The notes beneath the pieces were generated by a model. It was given only the letters and a program-made list of their open reading frames with translations. It did no database searches and was not told where the DNA came from. The position numbers and the translations under genes are program-made. DNA of 64,000 nucleotides from Nannocystis punicea. GTDB lineage: Bacteria > Myxococcota_A > Polyangia > Nannocystales > Nannocystaceae. This document shows positions 26,078-34,862 of this stretch, piece by piece (positions within the stretch are counted from its first letter, which is position 1; each line of letters starts with the position of its first letter). The DNA is taken from NCBI RefSeq assembly GCF_026965555.1, contig NZ_CP114040.1:8902001-8966000 (forward strand), given 5' to 3'.

Positions 26078-27856
26078 ATGAGCCGTCCATCGCAAGGCCC
26101 GCCGTCGTTCGTCGGCCCGCTGACGCCCGGACCGGAGCTCGAGGGTGGCGACGGCGGAGACATGACCGTCGTGGACGCGCTCGTGCAGTGTCTGCGACAG
26201 CTGGGTGTGAGGCAAGCGTTCGGGGTCGTGGGCGCCGCGGTCGCGCCGTTCTGTGAGGCGCTCGCGCGCAGCTCGATCGAGTACCTCCACTTCCGGCACG
26301 AGGCGGGCGCCGCGTTCGCGGCGACCGAGGCCTCCCTGGCGGGTGACCGCGCGACGCTGGTGTTCGCAACCACGGGTCCGGGGCTGACGAACGCCCTCAC
26401 CGGAATGGCGGCGGCGCGCGCCGAAGGGGCCACTGTGGTGCTCGTCTCCGCCAGCACGTCGCCTCCGCAACGCGGCCGCGGTGCGGCCCAGGAGACGCAT
26501 GCATCGGTGGGTCCGGTGCCGGGGCTGTGCAGTGCAGGGCCGCTGTTTCACTACGCGCTCGCCCTGGAGCACCCCTCGGAGCTGCACCAGGCGGCGAGCA
26601 GGCTCGCGTGCGGCGTGCGGCGGGTCCAGGGGTTCGTCGCGCACCTGAGCCTGCCGGTCTCGATGCAGCGAGTCGCGGCCCCGGCGGCCCCGCACGTCGG
26701 GCTGGCGTCGTGGCACTGGCCGACGGCGCCCGGCGCTGCGATCGACGAATGCGTACGGCTGCTGGCACGCTCGCCGTTCGTGATCTGGGTCGGCCACGGG
26801 GCGCGGCGCGCGAGCGACCGCGTCCGTCAATTGGTCGACCTCACGGGTGCCCCCGTGATGTGTTCGCCGCGCGGCAAGGGCATCTTCTCCGAGAAGGACC
26901 CGCGCTTCATCGGAGTCACCGGCCTGGGCGGCCATGCGGAGCTCGAGAGCTTCATGCGCGAGGCTGCGCCGCAGAACGTCCTCGTGCTCGGGACGCGAAT
27001 GGGCGAAGGCTCATCGTCGTGGTCGGCGAGCCTGGGGCCCCGGGGCTGCTTCGTGCACGTCGACGTCGACCCGGAGGCTTTCGGCGCCGCGTACCCCGGC
27101 GCCCGCACCGTGGCGGTCCAGGCGGAGATCGACGCGTTCCTCCGCGCCCTGCTGGCGGCGTGGCCCGCGGACGCCGAGCGGCAGCCATCGCGGCCGACTC
27201 GGCGCGGCGAGCCGAGGAAGAGCTCGGAGCGTGCGCCCGCGGGCGCGGTGCGTCCGCGCGTTCTGATGGCCGAAGTGCAGCACGTCGTCATCGACCGCAG
27301 CGACGCCGTGGTCCTGGCCGAGAGCGGCAATTCATTCGCGTGGGCGAACCACTGCTTGCAGTTCGAGAGGCCCGGGCGGTACCGGACCAGCCCGAGCTTC
27401 GGCGCGATGGGGCAGATGGCGACGGGGGTCGTCGGAGCGGCGCTCGCTCGCCGCGGCAAGGCGGTCGCGCTCGTCGGCGACGGAGCGATGTTGATGCTCA
27501 ACGAATTGAGCAGCGCCGTGCAGTACCAGGCCGACGCGGTATGGGTCGTACTCAACGACGCACGCTACAACATGTGCCATCAGGGGATGCAGGCGGCGGG
27601 CTGGGAGCCGTTCGGTACGGCGCTCCCCCCGACAGACTTCGTCGCCTTGGCGCGCGCCGTGGGGGCCGATGGCATGCGGGTCGAGCGCGAGCCGGAGTTG
27701 CGCGCGGCGTTGGAGGCGGCGATGCGGGCCCGCGGGCCGTTCCTGGTGGACGTACGGATCGAAGTCGACGAGCTCGCGCCGCTCGGAGCGCGCAACCGGA
27801 CGCTCTTCGGTGCGCCGGGGGACCTGACGTGGGATCGTGCGAGGGGAGCGCCGTGA
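26078..27856 (+). CDS. Thiamine-diphosphate-dependent enzyme, acetolactate-synthase-like
   Basis: 592 residues with the three-domain layout of the POX/acetohydroxyacid-synthase family. The N-terminal Pyr domain has the activating Glu in FRHEAGAAFAATE (Glu75), the central domain reads VMCSPRGKGIFSE, and the C-terminal PP domain has the GDG-x-VLND Mg/ThDP motif (LVGDGAMLMLNELSS, WVVLNDARYNM). Such enzymes decarboxylate a 2-oxo acid and transfer the resulting acyl anion to a carbonyl or thioester acceptor. GAGGA at 26065-26069 supports ATG 26078. It overlaps the next gene (GTGA), so the product is probably passed to the KAS III-like partner. It is unlikely to be housekeeping AHAS: no regulatory-subunit gene is near. 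Confidence 0.85.
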   Translation: MSRPSQGPPSFVGPLTPGPELEGGDGGDMTVVDALVQCLRQLGVRQAFGVVGAAVAPFCEALARSSIEYLHFRHEAGAAFAATEASLAGDRATLVFATTGPGLTNALTGMAAARAEGATVVLVSASTSPPQRGRGAAQETHASVGPVPGLCSAGPLFHYALALEHPSELHQAASRLACGVRRVQGFVAHLSLPVSMQRVAAPAAPHVGLASWHWPTAPGAAIDECVRLLARSPFVIWVGHGARRASDRVRQLVDLTGAPVMCSPRGKGIFSEKDPRFIGVTGLGGHAELESFMREAAPQNVLVLGTRMGEGSSSWSASLGPRGCFVHVDVDPEAFGAAYPGARTVAVQAEIDAFLRALLAAWPADAERQPSRPTRRGEPRKSSERAPAGAVRPRVLMAEVQHVVIDRSDAVVLAESGNSFAWANHCLQFERPGRYRTSPSFGAMGQMATGVVGAALARRGKAVALVGDGAMLMLNELSSAVQYQADAVWVVLNDARYNMCHQGMQAAGWEPFGTALPPTDFVALARAVGADGMRVEREPELRAALEAAMRARGPFLVDVRIEVDELAPLGARNRTLFGAPGDLTWDRARGAP

Positions 27857-28944
27857 ACCGACGCGCGAGGTTGACAGCGATCGCCGTGGCAGTCCCTGAC
27901 GCGGTGCGACGCAACGACTACTGGCGCTCCCGGCACGCGGATCTGGTCGCCGCCGCCGAGCGGGAGTTCATCAGCACCCCCTGGCGCGACGACGACGGCT
28001 CCGACGCGACACGAATCTTCGACGAAGAGATGCAGCCGTACCTCGGCGACCCGTTCCGCGGCGCCAGAGTTCGCCGCGTGCTGGGTCGCGGGGAGACGGT
28101 GCTGGGCCTCGAGTGCCGGGCGGCTCAGCGCGCGCTCGCCTGCGCCGGGGTCGCGCCGCGGGACGTCGACCTGCTCATCGCGTCGTCGTTCCTCTCCGAT
28201 CAGATCGGGGTCGGGAACGCCGCATTCCTGGCGCGCGAGCTCGGGATGCACGGAGCAGCGTGGAACCTGGAGGCCACCTGCTCGAGCGCTCTGGTCGCCC
28301 TGCAGACGGCGTCCGGACTCGTCTGCGCGGGGCAGTACCGGCGCGTGCTGGTGGTGACGTCGTGCAGCTATTCGCGCACGATCGAGGAACGCAACATCCT
28401 GGCGTGGACAGTGGGCGACGGCGCGAGCGCTTTCCTGGTCGAGCCCGCCGGCGCCGGCGACGGACTGCTCGGGTTCCACACCATGCACACCGGGGCGACC
28501 TGCGGCGCCTTCTCGTACGAGCTGACGCTCGACCCGAGCGGAGCTCCGAGGATCACGATGACCGCGAGCCGCGTCGCCGGGCGAGTGTTGCGAGAGACCT
28601 CCGAGTACTATGTCCGCACGTGCTGCGCCCGCGCGCTGCGGGCCGCCGGCGTGGCGGTGCGAGACGTCGCCCTGCTCGTGTGCAACACGCCGACCGCGTG
28701 GTTCGCCCGGTTCGCCGCGCGCGTCCTGGGGATCAATCCGGACCACACGGTCGACACGTTCCCGCTCTACGGGAACCTGGGGCCGTCGCTGTGGCCGGTG
28801 AACCTGCATCATGCGGCGGCGACGAGGCGCCTTCGCTCCGGGGACCTGGTGCTCCTGTACGCCATCGGCAGCGCCTCGGCCGCGAGCGCGGCGGTGCTCC
28901 GTTGGGGTGATGTGCGCGTGGGACCGGCGCCGCAACCGGCTTGA
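27853..28944 (+). CDS. KAS III-like beta-ketoacyl-ACP synthase/acyltransferase with altered triad
   Basis: 363 residues of thiolase fold. The nucleophile Cys143 is in the expected EATCSSALVALQTA. The C-terminal Asn is present in LYGNLGPS (Asn308). The His normally in the VPHQAN motif is replaced: the aligned segment is VCNTPTAWF, putting Asn278 there. Loss of His is expected to weaken decarboxylative condensation and is compatible with plain acyl transfer, as in CerJ/ChlB3-like enzymes; that is inference. GTG start overlaps the TGA of the TPP-enzyme gene, with GAGGGGAG just upstream, giving strict coupling. The stand-alone ACP may supply the acyl donor. Confidence 0.82.
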   Translation: MNRRARLTAIAVAVPDAVRRNDYWRSRHADLVAAAEREFISTPWRDDDGSDATRIFDEEMQPYLGDPFRGARVRRVLGRGETVLGLECRAAQRALACAGVAPRDVDLLIASSFLSDQIGVGNAAFLARELGMHGAAWNLEATCSSALVALQTASGLVCAGQYRRVLVVTSCSYSRTIEERNILAWTVGDGASAFLVEPAGAGDGLLGFHTMHTGATCGAFSYELTLDPSGAPRITMTASRVAGRVLRETSEYYVRTCCARALRAAGVAVRDVALLVCNTPTAWFARFAARVLGINPDHTVDTFPLYGNLGPSLWPVNLHHAAATRRLRSGDLVLLYAIGSASAASAAVLRWGDVRVGPAPQPA

Positions 28945-29085
28945 GCCCGAATGCCGCGGCTGTCCGGACGTGAGGTCGACGCGGTGCTGGAGGCGCGACG
29001 AGGTCGACGGCTCGGGGCTCCACCAGGAGCCGACGAATGTGCTGAACGACCGCCCTCCCGCCGCGGAGGACGTGCCACGCCTCGC

Positions 29086-29802
29086 CTACACCCGACAGGT
29101 GCTCGAGGAGGTACTTCGGCTGCGTCCGCCGACCCACAGGCCGATCAGCAGCGGCAAGAACCCGTTGAGCACGTTGATGGCCAGCATCGCCTCGTGCGAC
29201 AGCAGGCCGCGGCCGACCAGCAGGAGCGAGGCCATCAGAATCGCGTGCATCAGCACGCCGGTGACGACGACCCACACGCACTGCGCCGGCCGGATCACGC
29301 CCGCGCGGACGGCCGTGCGCAGCGCCCACAGGCTGAGCGGCAGGAACAGCACCACGCTGGTCAGCAGCCCGGGGCCGTAGGCCCGCTGCGCCAGCGAGCT
29401 GCCGATGTGGATGAGCCCGTTGATCAGCGGGACGCCCCACGCGCACGCGGCCACCAGCGGGTTGCGCCGGCGGAACACCCACGCGGTGACGAAGGCGATC
29501 TGGCAGCCGCCGACGTTGACCGCGCACATGGCCGCCTCGTCGGCGGGGCAGTGCGCCAGGTCGCCGCCGTACCCGAGAGTGCGACACAGCTCGGCGAGGA
29601 ACGCGTAGCGCCGGCCGAGCAGATCGATCCCGTGCTCCTCGAATTGGTGCACCAGGTACATCGGCCACAAGAGCGCCAGCACCCACGCCGGATCGTGCCA
29701 GCGCGGGCCGCGGGCCGCGGGTCGCGGGAGCGCCAGCCAGACCACCAGCACGAGGGCGAGCCCGAGCCCGACGAACGGCCAACCGCGGAGGAACAGCTCC
29801 AT
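29086..29802 (-). CDS. HXXEE-domain integral membrane protein
   Basis: 238 residues with about seven hydrophobic segments. The defining HQFEEHGID motif (HxxEE) is near residue 50, in a membrane segment, and further conserved-looking polar groups lie in NVGGCQIAF and GLIHIGSS. This family is widespread but of unknown biochemical role, presumed metal-binding. GAGGAT stands 7-10 nt before ATG 29802. It is convergent with the KAS III-like gene, 141 bp away. Confidence 0.8.
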   Translation of the reverse strand: MELFLRGWPFVGLGLALVLVVWLALPRPAARGPRWHDPAWVLALLWPMYLVHQFEEHGIDLLGRRYAFLAELCRTLGYGGDLAHCPADEAAMCAVNVGGCQIAFVTAWVFRRRNPLVAACAWGVPLINGLIHIGSSLAQRAYGPGLLTSVVLFLPLSLWALRTAVRAGVIRPAQCVWVVVTGVLMHAILMASLLLVGRGLLSHEAMLAINVLNGFLPLLIGLWVGGRSRSTSSSTCRV

Positions 29803-30014
29803 GCGAAGATCCTCGCCCGCGGGCGAGGGCATGTCGAGCGACCCTGGCGCCCGAATCTCGGACCGATCGAGATTCGCGCGCGGCCAGGGTCTGTGGAGAG
29901 GTCTCGCCGCGCTCTCGGCCGCCCGGTCTTCGGCGAGCGGCGCCGTCGAGGTTGCGAAGAATACGCGAGGACCGTCCTTCGATCGCGGCGCGCGAGTCCG
30001 CGCGAGCGGCACTC

Positions 30015-31514
30015 TCACGGCACGTTGGCGGCCGCCGGCGTGAGGTTCTTGGTGAATTTCCAGTCGGTGGCCGAGTTGTTGCCGTCCTGGCCGTTGGGCA
30101 ATCGCGCGAGAGAGCCGGCCCCCGAGGGGTTGTCGATCACGTTGTTGGGCAGCGCCGCGCCCTCGACCAGGCTGACGTTGCCGAGGCCGGCGATGTTGAC
30201 CGAGGTGATCGGCCCGTCGTACGACAACGCGTCGACCAGCGTCTGGCCGCTCTTGTCGACGATGGCGATCCCGTCGGGGCTGGTGCCGCCGTTCTGGACG
30301 ATGCCGTTGGCGATCGTGACCTTGAGGGCCGGCGCCGGGACTGCGAAGTTGGCGTTGGCGAGCACGAGGTACTGGCCGGGCTGGATGGTGCCGGCCAGGT
30401 TGATGGTCGCGTAGGTGGAGTTGTTGGCGCCGTTGACGAGCACGACCGCGTGGTTGCTCAGGTCGATCGGCGCGGCCGAGGTGTTGAGCAGCTCGATGAA
30501 CTCGGCGTTGTCGTTGCTCGGCTGGTCGTAGTCGACCTCGTTGATGACGAGGCCGGAGGTCAGGCACGGCGCGCAGTCCGGCCCGCCGCAGTCGATGCCC
30601 GTCTCGCCGCCGTTCTTGACGCCGTCGTCGCAGCTCGAGCCGACGCACGTCCCGCCGGTACAGTCGTGGCCGACGCAGTCGCCGTCGACCTCGCACTGGA
30701 GTCCGTCGCCGCACGGGTCGCACGAGTCGCCGCCGCAGTCGACATCGGTCTCGTCGCCGTTCTCGGCCCCGTCGTCGCACAGCGGAATGGCGCACTGGCC
30801 CCCGTCGCACACGCCGCTCTCACAGTCCGGCCCGACCTCGCAGCCTAGCGCGTCGCCGCACGGGTCACACTCGGGCCCGCCGCAGTCGACGTCCGTCTCC
30901 TCGCCGTTGGCCACGCTGTCGTCGCAGGTCGGCGCCGCGCAGGAGCCGTCGACGCAGCTCTGCGTGGCGCAGTCGACGTCGACCTCGCACGCCTGCGACT
31001 CGCCGCAGGCCGGGCAGTCGGCGCCGCCGCAGTCGACGTCCGTCTCGGCGCCGTTCTTGGCCTCGTCGACGCAGGTCGCCGCCGGCGGCCCGCAGACCTG
31101 GTCGACGCAGCTCGCCCCGGCGCAGTCGGAGTCGGCGGCGCAGGCCGAGCCGTCGGCGCACGCCGGGCAGCCCGGGCCGCCGCAATCGACGTCGGTCTCG
31201 CTTCCGTTGTGCTGGCCGTCCTCGCACGATTCGACGACCCCCGTGGTCGTGCCGGTCGTCGCGTCCGTGCTCGCCTCCGTCGCCGTGGAGGTCGTGCTCG
31301 TCGCTTCGTCCTCGGTGGTGGCGACGCCCGTGGTGGGATCGATCGCGGTCGTCGATTCGTCGGACGTCGCCGACATCGAGGTCGTGGTCTGCGTCGCACC
31401 GACCGAGGTGATCATCGGCGCGGTCGCGGACCCCTGCGTGGAGTCCATGGAATCGTCGGTGCAGGCCGGCACGAGGAGTAACAACACAGCGAGGCGAGGG
31501 GGGAGCGTCGACAT
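30015..31514 (-). CDS. Lipoprotein with ETDVDCGG Cys-rich repeats and lamin-tail domain
   Basis: 499 residues. Signal peptide with lipobox VPAC then TDDSMD; a Thr/Ser/Ala linker of ~80 residues. Four full and one partial ~49-residue repeats follow, consensus CDDGxxNGxETDVDCGG, then CxPC, QACExDxDCxSxxC and CxxGxC, each with eight to ten Cys. The last repeat opens into a lamin-tail-like domain (VINEVDYDQPSNDNAEFIELLN, then QPGQYLVLANA). This architecture is characteristic of Nannocystineae surface lipoproteins. Role unknown; adhesion or matrix binding is likely. ATG 31514 starts the signal peptide. Confidence 0.88.
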   Translation of the reverse strand: MSTLPPRLAVLLLLVPACTDDSMDSTQGSATAPMITSVGATQTTTSMSATSDESTTAIDPTTGVATTEDEATSTTSTATEASTDATTGTTTGVVESCEDGQHNGSETDVDCGGPGCPACADGSACAADSDCAGASCVDQVCGPPAATCVDEAKNGAETDVDCGGADCPACGESQACEVDVDCATQSCVDGSCAAPTCDDSVANGEETDVDCGGPECDPCGDALGCEVGPDCESGVCDGGQCAIPLCDDGAENGDETDVDCGGDSCDPCGDGLQCEVDGDCVGHDCTGGTCVGSSCDDGVKNGGETGIDCGGPDCAPCLTSGLVINEVDYDQPSNDNAEFIELLNTSAAPIDLSNHAVVLVNGANNSTYATINLAGTIQPGQYLVLANANFAVPAPALKVTIANGIVQNGGTSPDGIAIVDKSGQTLVDALSYDGPITSVNIAGLGNVSLVEGAALPNNVIDNPSGAGSLARLPNGQDGNNSATDWKFTKNLTPAAANVP

Positions 31515-31816
31515 GCGCGCGAGCCTAATGGAAGCCGCGCGGCGACGCCCAAGCGCGAGCGCACGCCTTCGCTTCGAGACGACGTCGTGACGCCGTCGTG
31601 ACCCGTCCTGCGATTGTGTGTCGCCCGGGAATGTGGCCTGTGAATTGCGCCAGCATCGTCGCGTCCGCCCGGGTCTCGCGAATCGGTCGGGCCCCGGGGG
31701 AGGCACCCGCGAGCGGTCGAGCTGCCCCGCAGAACGCCGCGAGGACCCGCTGCAGAGGGTCTTCCGGGCCGTCGGCGAGGCGCCGGTCTAGACTCGAAGT
31801 CGACGACATCCCTCGC
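31515..31816. other. Divergent promoter region, nothing specific recognised
   Basis: 302 bp between the Cys-rich lipoprotein gene and the small membrane protein gene. No palindrome family copy, hairpin or convincing promoter hexamers were found. Confidence 0.45.
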
Positions 31817-32389
31817 ATGTCCGACCTCGAGCTGCACATCCCACCGCCCCGAGAGCTCACGCGAGCGTGGCACCGCTCGGTGACGCTGACCGTCCCTCCT
31901 GCCGACGTGCTCGAGCACCTGCGGCAGGTCCTGCCGACCGTCGCGGACGGCCGCTACCGGCCCGTCTTGACGGTCGACGGCGAGACGTTCCGCTGGCAGC
32001 TGAGGCCCACGAAGGAAAAGCAGCTCGGGCTGGAGATCTTCGGCGTGCTCCACAAGCGCGACGACGGCGGCTCGCGGCTCGATCTCCACTGGGAGGGCCT
32101 GCTCCCCAAGCCCCTGCAGCTCCTCGCCGACCCGCTCCTGATGGGCGCAGCGCTGGCCGTGTTCCTGTTCCTCGCCCTGTCCTGGCCGTTGGCCATCGTG
32201 TTCGGCCTGCTCCTCCTCGTGCGAGCCGTGGTGGTGCTCGATCAGGACCGCAGCGACGTCCGCGCCGCGATCGCCGAGATGGTGCGCACGCTCGCCGTCG
32301 CAGTCCGACCGCTCGAGCTCCCGGCGGCTCCCGGCTCGTACCGCGAGGCGCACGAGGTCGGCCCCGAGAGCGAGCGAGCGCAACCTTGA
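31817..32389 (+). CDS. Unknown small membrane protein
   Basis: 190 residues. The first ~105 residues are soluble with alternating strands (YRPVLTVDGETFRWQL, LGLEIFGVLHKR, LDLHWEGLLPK), resembling a SRPBCC- or PH-like domain. Two adjacent hydrophobic segments (about 115-150, LLMGAALAVFLFLALSWPLAIVFGLLLL) form a hairpin in the membrane, then a short charged tail. No family was recognised. ATG 31817 begins just before the first strand. It converges with the Omp85 gene 52 bp downstream. Confidence 0.6.
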   Translation: MSDLELHIPPPRELTRAWHRSVTLTVPPADVLEHLRQVLPTVADGRYRPVLTVDGETFRWQLRPTKEKQLGLEIFGVLHKRDDGGSRLDLHWEGLLPKPLQLLADPLLMGAALAVFLFLALSWPLAIVFGLLLLVRAVVVLDQDRSDVRAAIAEMVRTLAVAVRPLELPAAPGSYREAHEVGPESERAQP

Positions 32390-32441
32390 AGAAGCTCGCC
32401 GGCGACGCGCAGGCCCGGCGGCCCGCGACGCACCAGCGCCG

Positions 32442-34460
32442 CTAGAACGTCTCCCCGAGGCCGAAGTGCACGGCCCACCGCTGCTGATCCGGCGCGTACT
32501 CGGACTCGTTGAGCCGCACGCCGAGGTCGAGGCGGAAGGTGCCGATCGGCGTGGTGAGGCGGACGCCTGGACCGGCCGAATAATTGAGGTGATCGAGGCG
32601 GAACTCGTTGATGCCGGCGCGGACGTCGCCGATGTCGAGGAAGGCGACTGCGCTCAGCATGTCCGTCACCTGGACGCGCGCCTCGAGGTTGGCGAGGATC
32701 ATGGTATTGCCGCCGACGGGGATCGATCTGCAATCCGCTTCGCCGGGGGTGCACCCGACCGGGTACACCTGCGGCGACAGCCGTCGCAAGCCCCAGCCCC
32801 GGACGGTGTCGGCGCCGCCGAGGTAGAAGCGCAGGTCCAGCGGAGCGCCGCCCCGGGGGCCGAACGGAAAGATCCATCCGAGCTCGATCCGCCCGGCGAA
32901 CGTCAGCCGCCGGTGAGGCGTCCAGTACAGGCGCAGGCTGGGGCGCACCCGGTGCGCAGTGAAGTCGCCGCCGAGCCCGCTGAGGTCGTAGATCAGGCCC
33001 AGGATCGCGCCGTTCTTCGGTTGCAGGACCGAGTCCGTCAGATAGAGGCGGACCGACGGTTCGATGTAGCTCAAGAAGTAAGGGTCGCGGAAATCGAGGC
33101 CGAGGATCGTGTCCTGGGAAGAGATCGTCGGAGAGACGTTGAAGAAGTCGACGAAGCGGAAGTTGTAGGAGATCTCGGTCTCGACGAAGCGGCTGAAGAA
33201 CCGCGACAGGCCCGCCCGCAGCGTCGGGCTGTAGAACTGATATCCCTCCCAGATCCCGAGCTCGAAGGCCGGGGTCAAGGTCGCGGTCGTACGCTTCTCG
33301 ATCAGCCCCTTCTGGCGGAAGCTCAGGTCCAGCTTGGCGATCGGGCCGTGCTCGCGCGGATTGAGCATGCTCGGGAGCTCCGCGTAGCCGGCGCGCGCGT
33401 TGAGGTCGAATCGCGTGAGGTTGGCGCCGAGGTTGCGGTGGGTGTAGAGCAGGCTGCCGCGCTGCTCCCACCGGACCGGGTCGAGGCCGAAGCCCGCGCC
33501 CAGCTTGATCGACTGCGGCCGGCTCGGGCGCGCCTCGACCACGAGGTCGAGCTTGTTCGTCCCCTGCGGCCCGTCGCGGGTGTGGACAGTGACGGTGTCG
33601 AACACGTCGAGGGCGTACACGGCCGACTCGACCTTGCGCACGAGCTGCGGCGAGTAAGGCCTGCCCGGCGCATAGTCGACTTCGTTGCGGACGAAGCGCT
33701 CGGGGATCGGGCCGAGGCCCTCGAAGCGGAGCTTCCCGACCCTGAAGAACCGCCCCGGACGCACGACGAACCGGACATCCGCGGAGCTGCCGGGCACCAC
33801 GACGGCCGACTCTTTCACCTCGGCGTGCGCGTAGCCGGCCGCCTGAAGGGTCTGCTGCAGGTGATCGACCGAGCGGTTGAGGGCGGGGATCTCGAAGGTA
33901 CGATCCTCGCGGAGCTCGATCTGCTTGCGCAGCGCCGACTCGGTGACCCTCCGGTCGCGCGGACCGGACGGCGGACCGGCGGGGAACTCGAGGCGAACGC
34001 TGCGAACCGGCGTCGGCTGCCCCTCCCGCACCTCCACCCGGATCGTCACGGCGTCGCGCCGTCGACACCGCCGGTGCCGTCGTCGCGGCGTGATCGAGAC
34101 GACCTGGGCCTCGTAGTAGCCGTACGCGGCGTACACCGCGACGATGCGCTCGGCGTCGATCGGCAGGTTGGCCTCGAGGAACTCGAAGCGCTGCCTCCAC
34201 GGCAACCGCGAGGTCTCGCCCATGTACAGGTATTTGAGGAGCTCCTTCTTCTTGAATCGCTCGACGCCGACGAACTCGATCGCGGTGATGTCGGCGGTCG
34301 AGCCGCGGACATCCTCCTTGTGCGCGCACGCCCCGAGCACGAGCGCCGCGCCGGCGAAGCAGGCCGCGATCGTGCGGTCCGCTCGCCTGCGTGGAGCCTC
34401 CGGCGAGCAGGCGGACGAGTTCGTCGCGCGCGACGGGGTCGTGGCTGTGACGCGATCCAT
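32442..34460 (-). CDS. Omp85/BamA-TamA family outer-membrane protein with lipobox
   Basis: 672 residues. Several POTRA-like segments (about 55-340; e.g. ITAIEFVGVERFKKKELL, VGKLRFEGLGPIP) precede a C-terminal beta-barrel with GxxxRGWGLRRLSP, close to the VRGW/VRGF signature of the Omp85 family, ending in an aromatic Phe (HFGLGETF) as needed for BAM recognition. It likely inserts or translocates outer-membrane proteins or lipids. Unusually, the N-terminus has a basic RRRADR stretch, a hydrophobic core and a lipobox LGAC (Cys45) followed by AHKED. Residues ~125-138 (PRRRHRRCRRR) look like a locally shifted frame. It has no bam or tam neighbours. Confidence 0.88.
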   Translation of the reverse strand: MDRVTATTPSRATNSSACSPEAPRRRADRTIAACFAGAALVLGACAHKEDVRGSTADITAIEFVGVERFKKKELLKYLYMGETSRLPWRQRFEFLEANLPIDAERIVAVYAAYGYYEAQVVSITPRRRHRRCRRRDAVTIRVEVREGQPTPVRSVRLEFPAGPPSGPRDRRVTESALRKQIELREDRTFEIPALNRSVDHLQQTLQAAGYAHAEVKESAVVVPGSSADVRFVVRPGRFFRVGKLRFEGLGPIPERFVRNEVDYAPGRPYSPQLVRKVESAVYALDVFDTVTVHTRDGPQGTNKLDLVVEARPSRPQSIKLGAGFGLDPVRWEQRGSLLYTHRNLGANLTRFDLNARAGYAELPSMLNPREHGPIAKLDLSFRQKGLIEKRTTATLTPAFELGIWEGYQFYSPTLRAGLSRFFSRFVETEISYNFRFVDFFNVSPTISSQDTILGLDFRDPYFLSYIEPSVRLYLTDSVLQPKNGAILGLIYDLSGLGGDFTAHRVRPSLRLYWTPHRRLTFAGRIELGWIFPFGPRGGAPLDLRFYLGGADTVRGWGLRRLSPQVYPVGCTPGEADCRSIPVGGNTMILANLEARVQVTDMLSAVAFLDIGDVRAGINEFRLDHLNYSAGPGVRLTTPIGTFRLDLGVRLNESEYAPDQQRWAVHFGLGETF

Positions 34461-34862
34461 TCGCTCGGTTGAACGCCCGGTCGAGCGGATACCTCGGCCC
34501 GGCCGTTTCGCAAGCGTGCGCGCGCCCCCGCGGTCGGGACCGACTTCGCCGAGCCGGTGACACCTCGGCGATGCACGAGGACGGCTCGGCTCGCTGCCTC
34601 ATTCGCATGGCGCGCCGCTCTCCGCTGTGCGTAGCGCCGGCAGTGGGAGCGGCCGGCGCCGGCGCGCGGGCCCGAATGCGCAGCCACGAGGGAAGCCACC
34701 AGCCGCCGGGGAGGCCTGACGTGGCTTCATGATCGGGTCGATGTTCCTCATCGTTGCGTGCGCCGCGAATGCCGTCGAGCGCGACGGCCTTGTCCTCGAG
34801 CGGGACAACACGGAAGCGCTGCCAAGTGCGCTTATTCGCCGCGCGGCGTTCGACTTCAACGG
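34461..34862. other. Intergenic region, nothing recognised
   Basis: 402 bp upstream of the Omp85 gene and downstream of the beta-helix gene, both on the minus strand. It should carry the Omp85 promoter, but no motif was seen. Confidence 0.45.
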
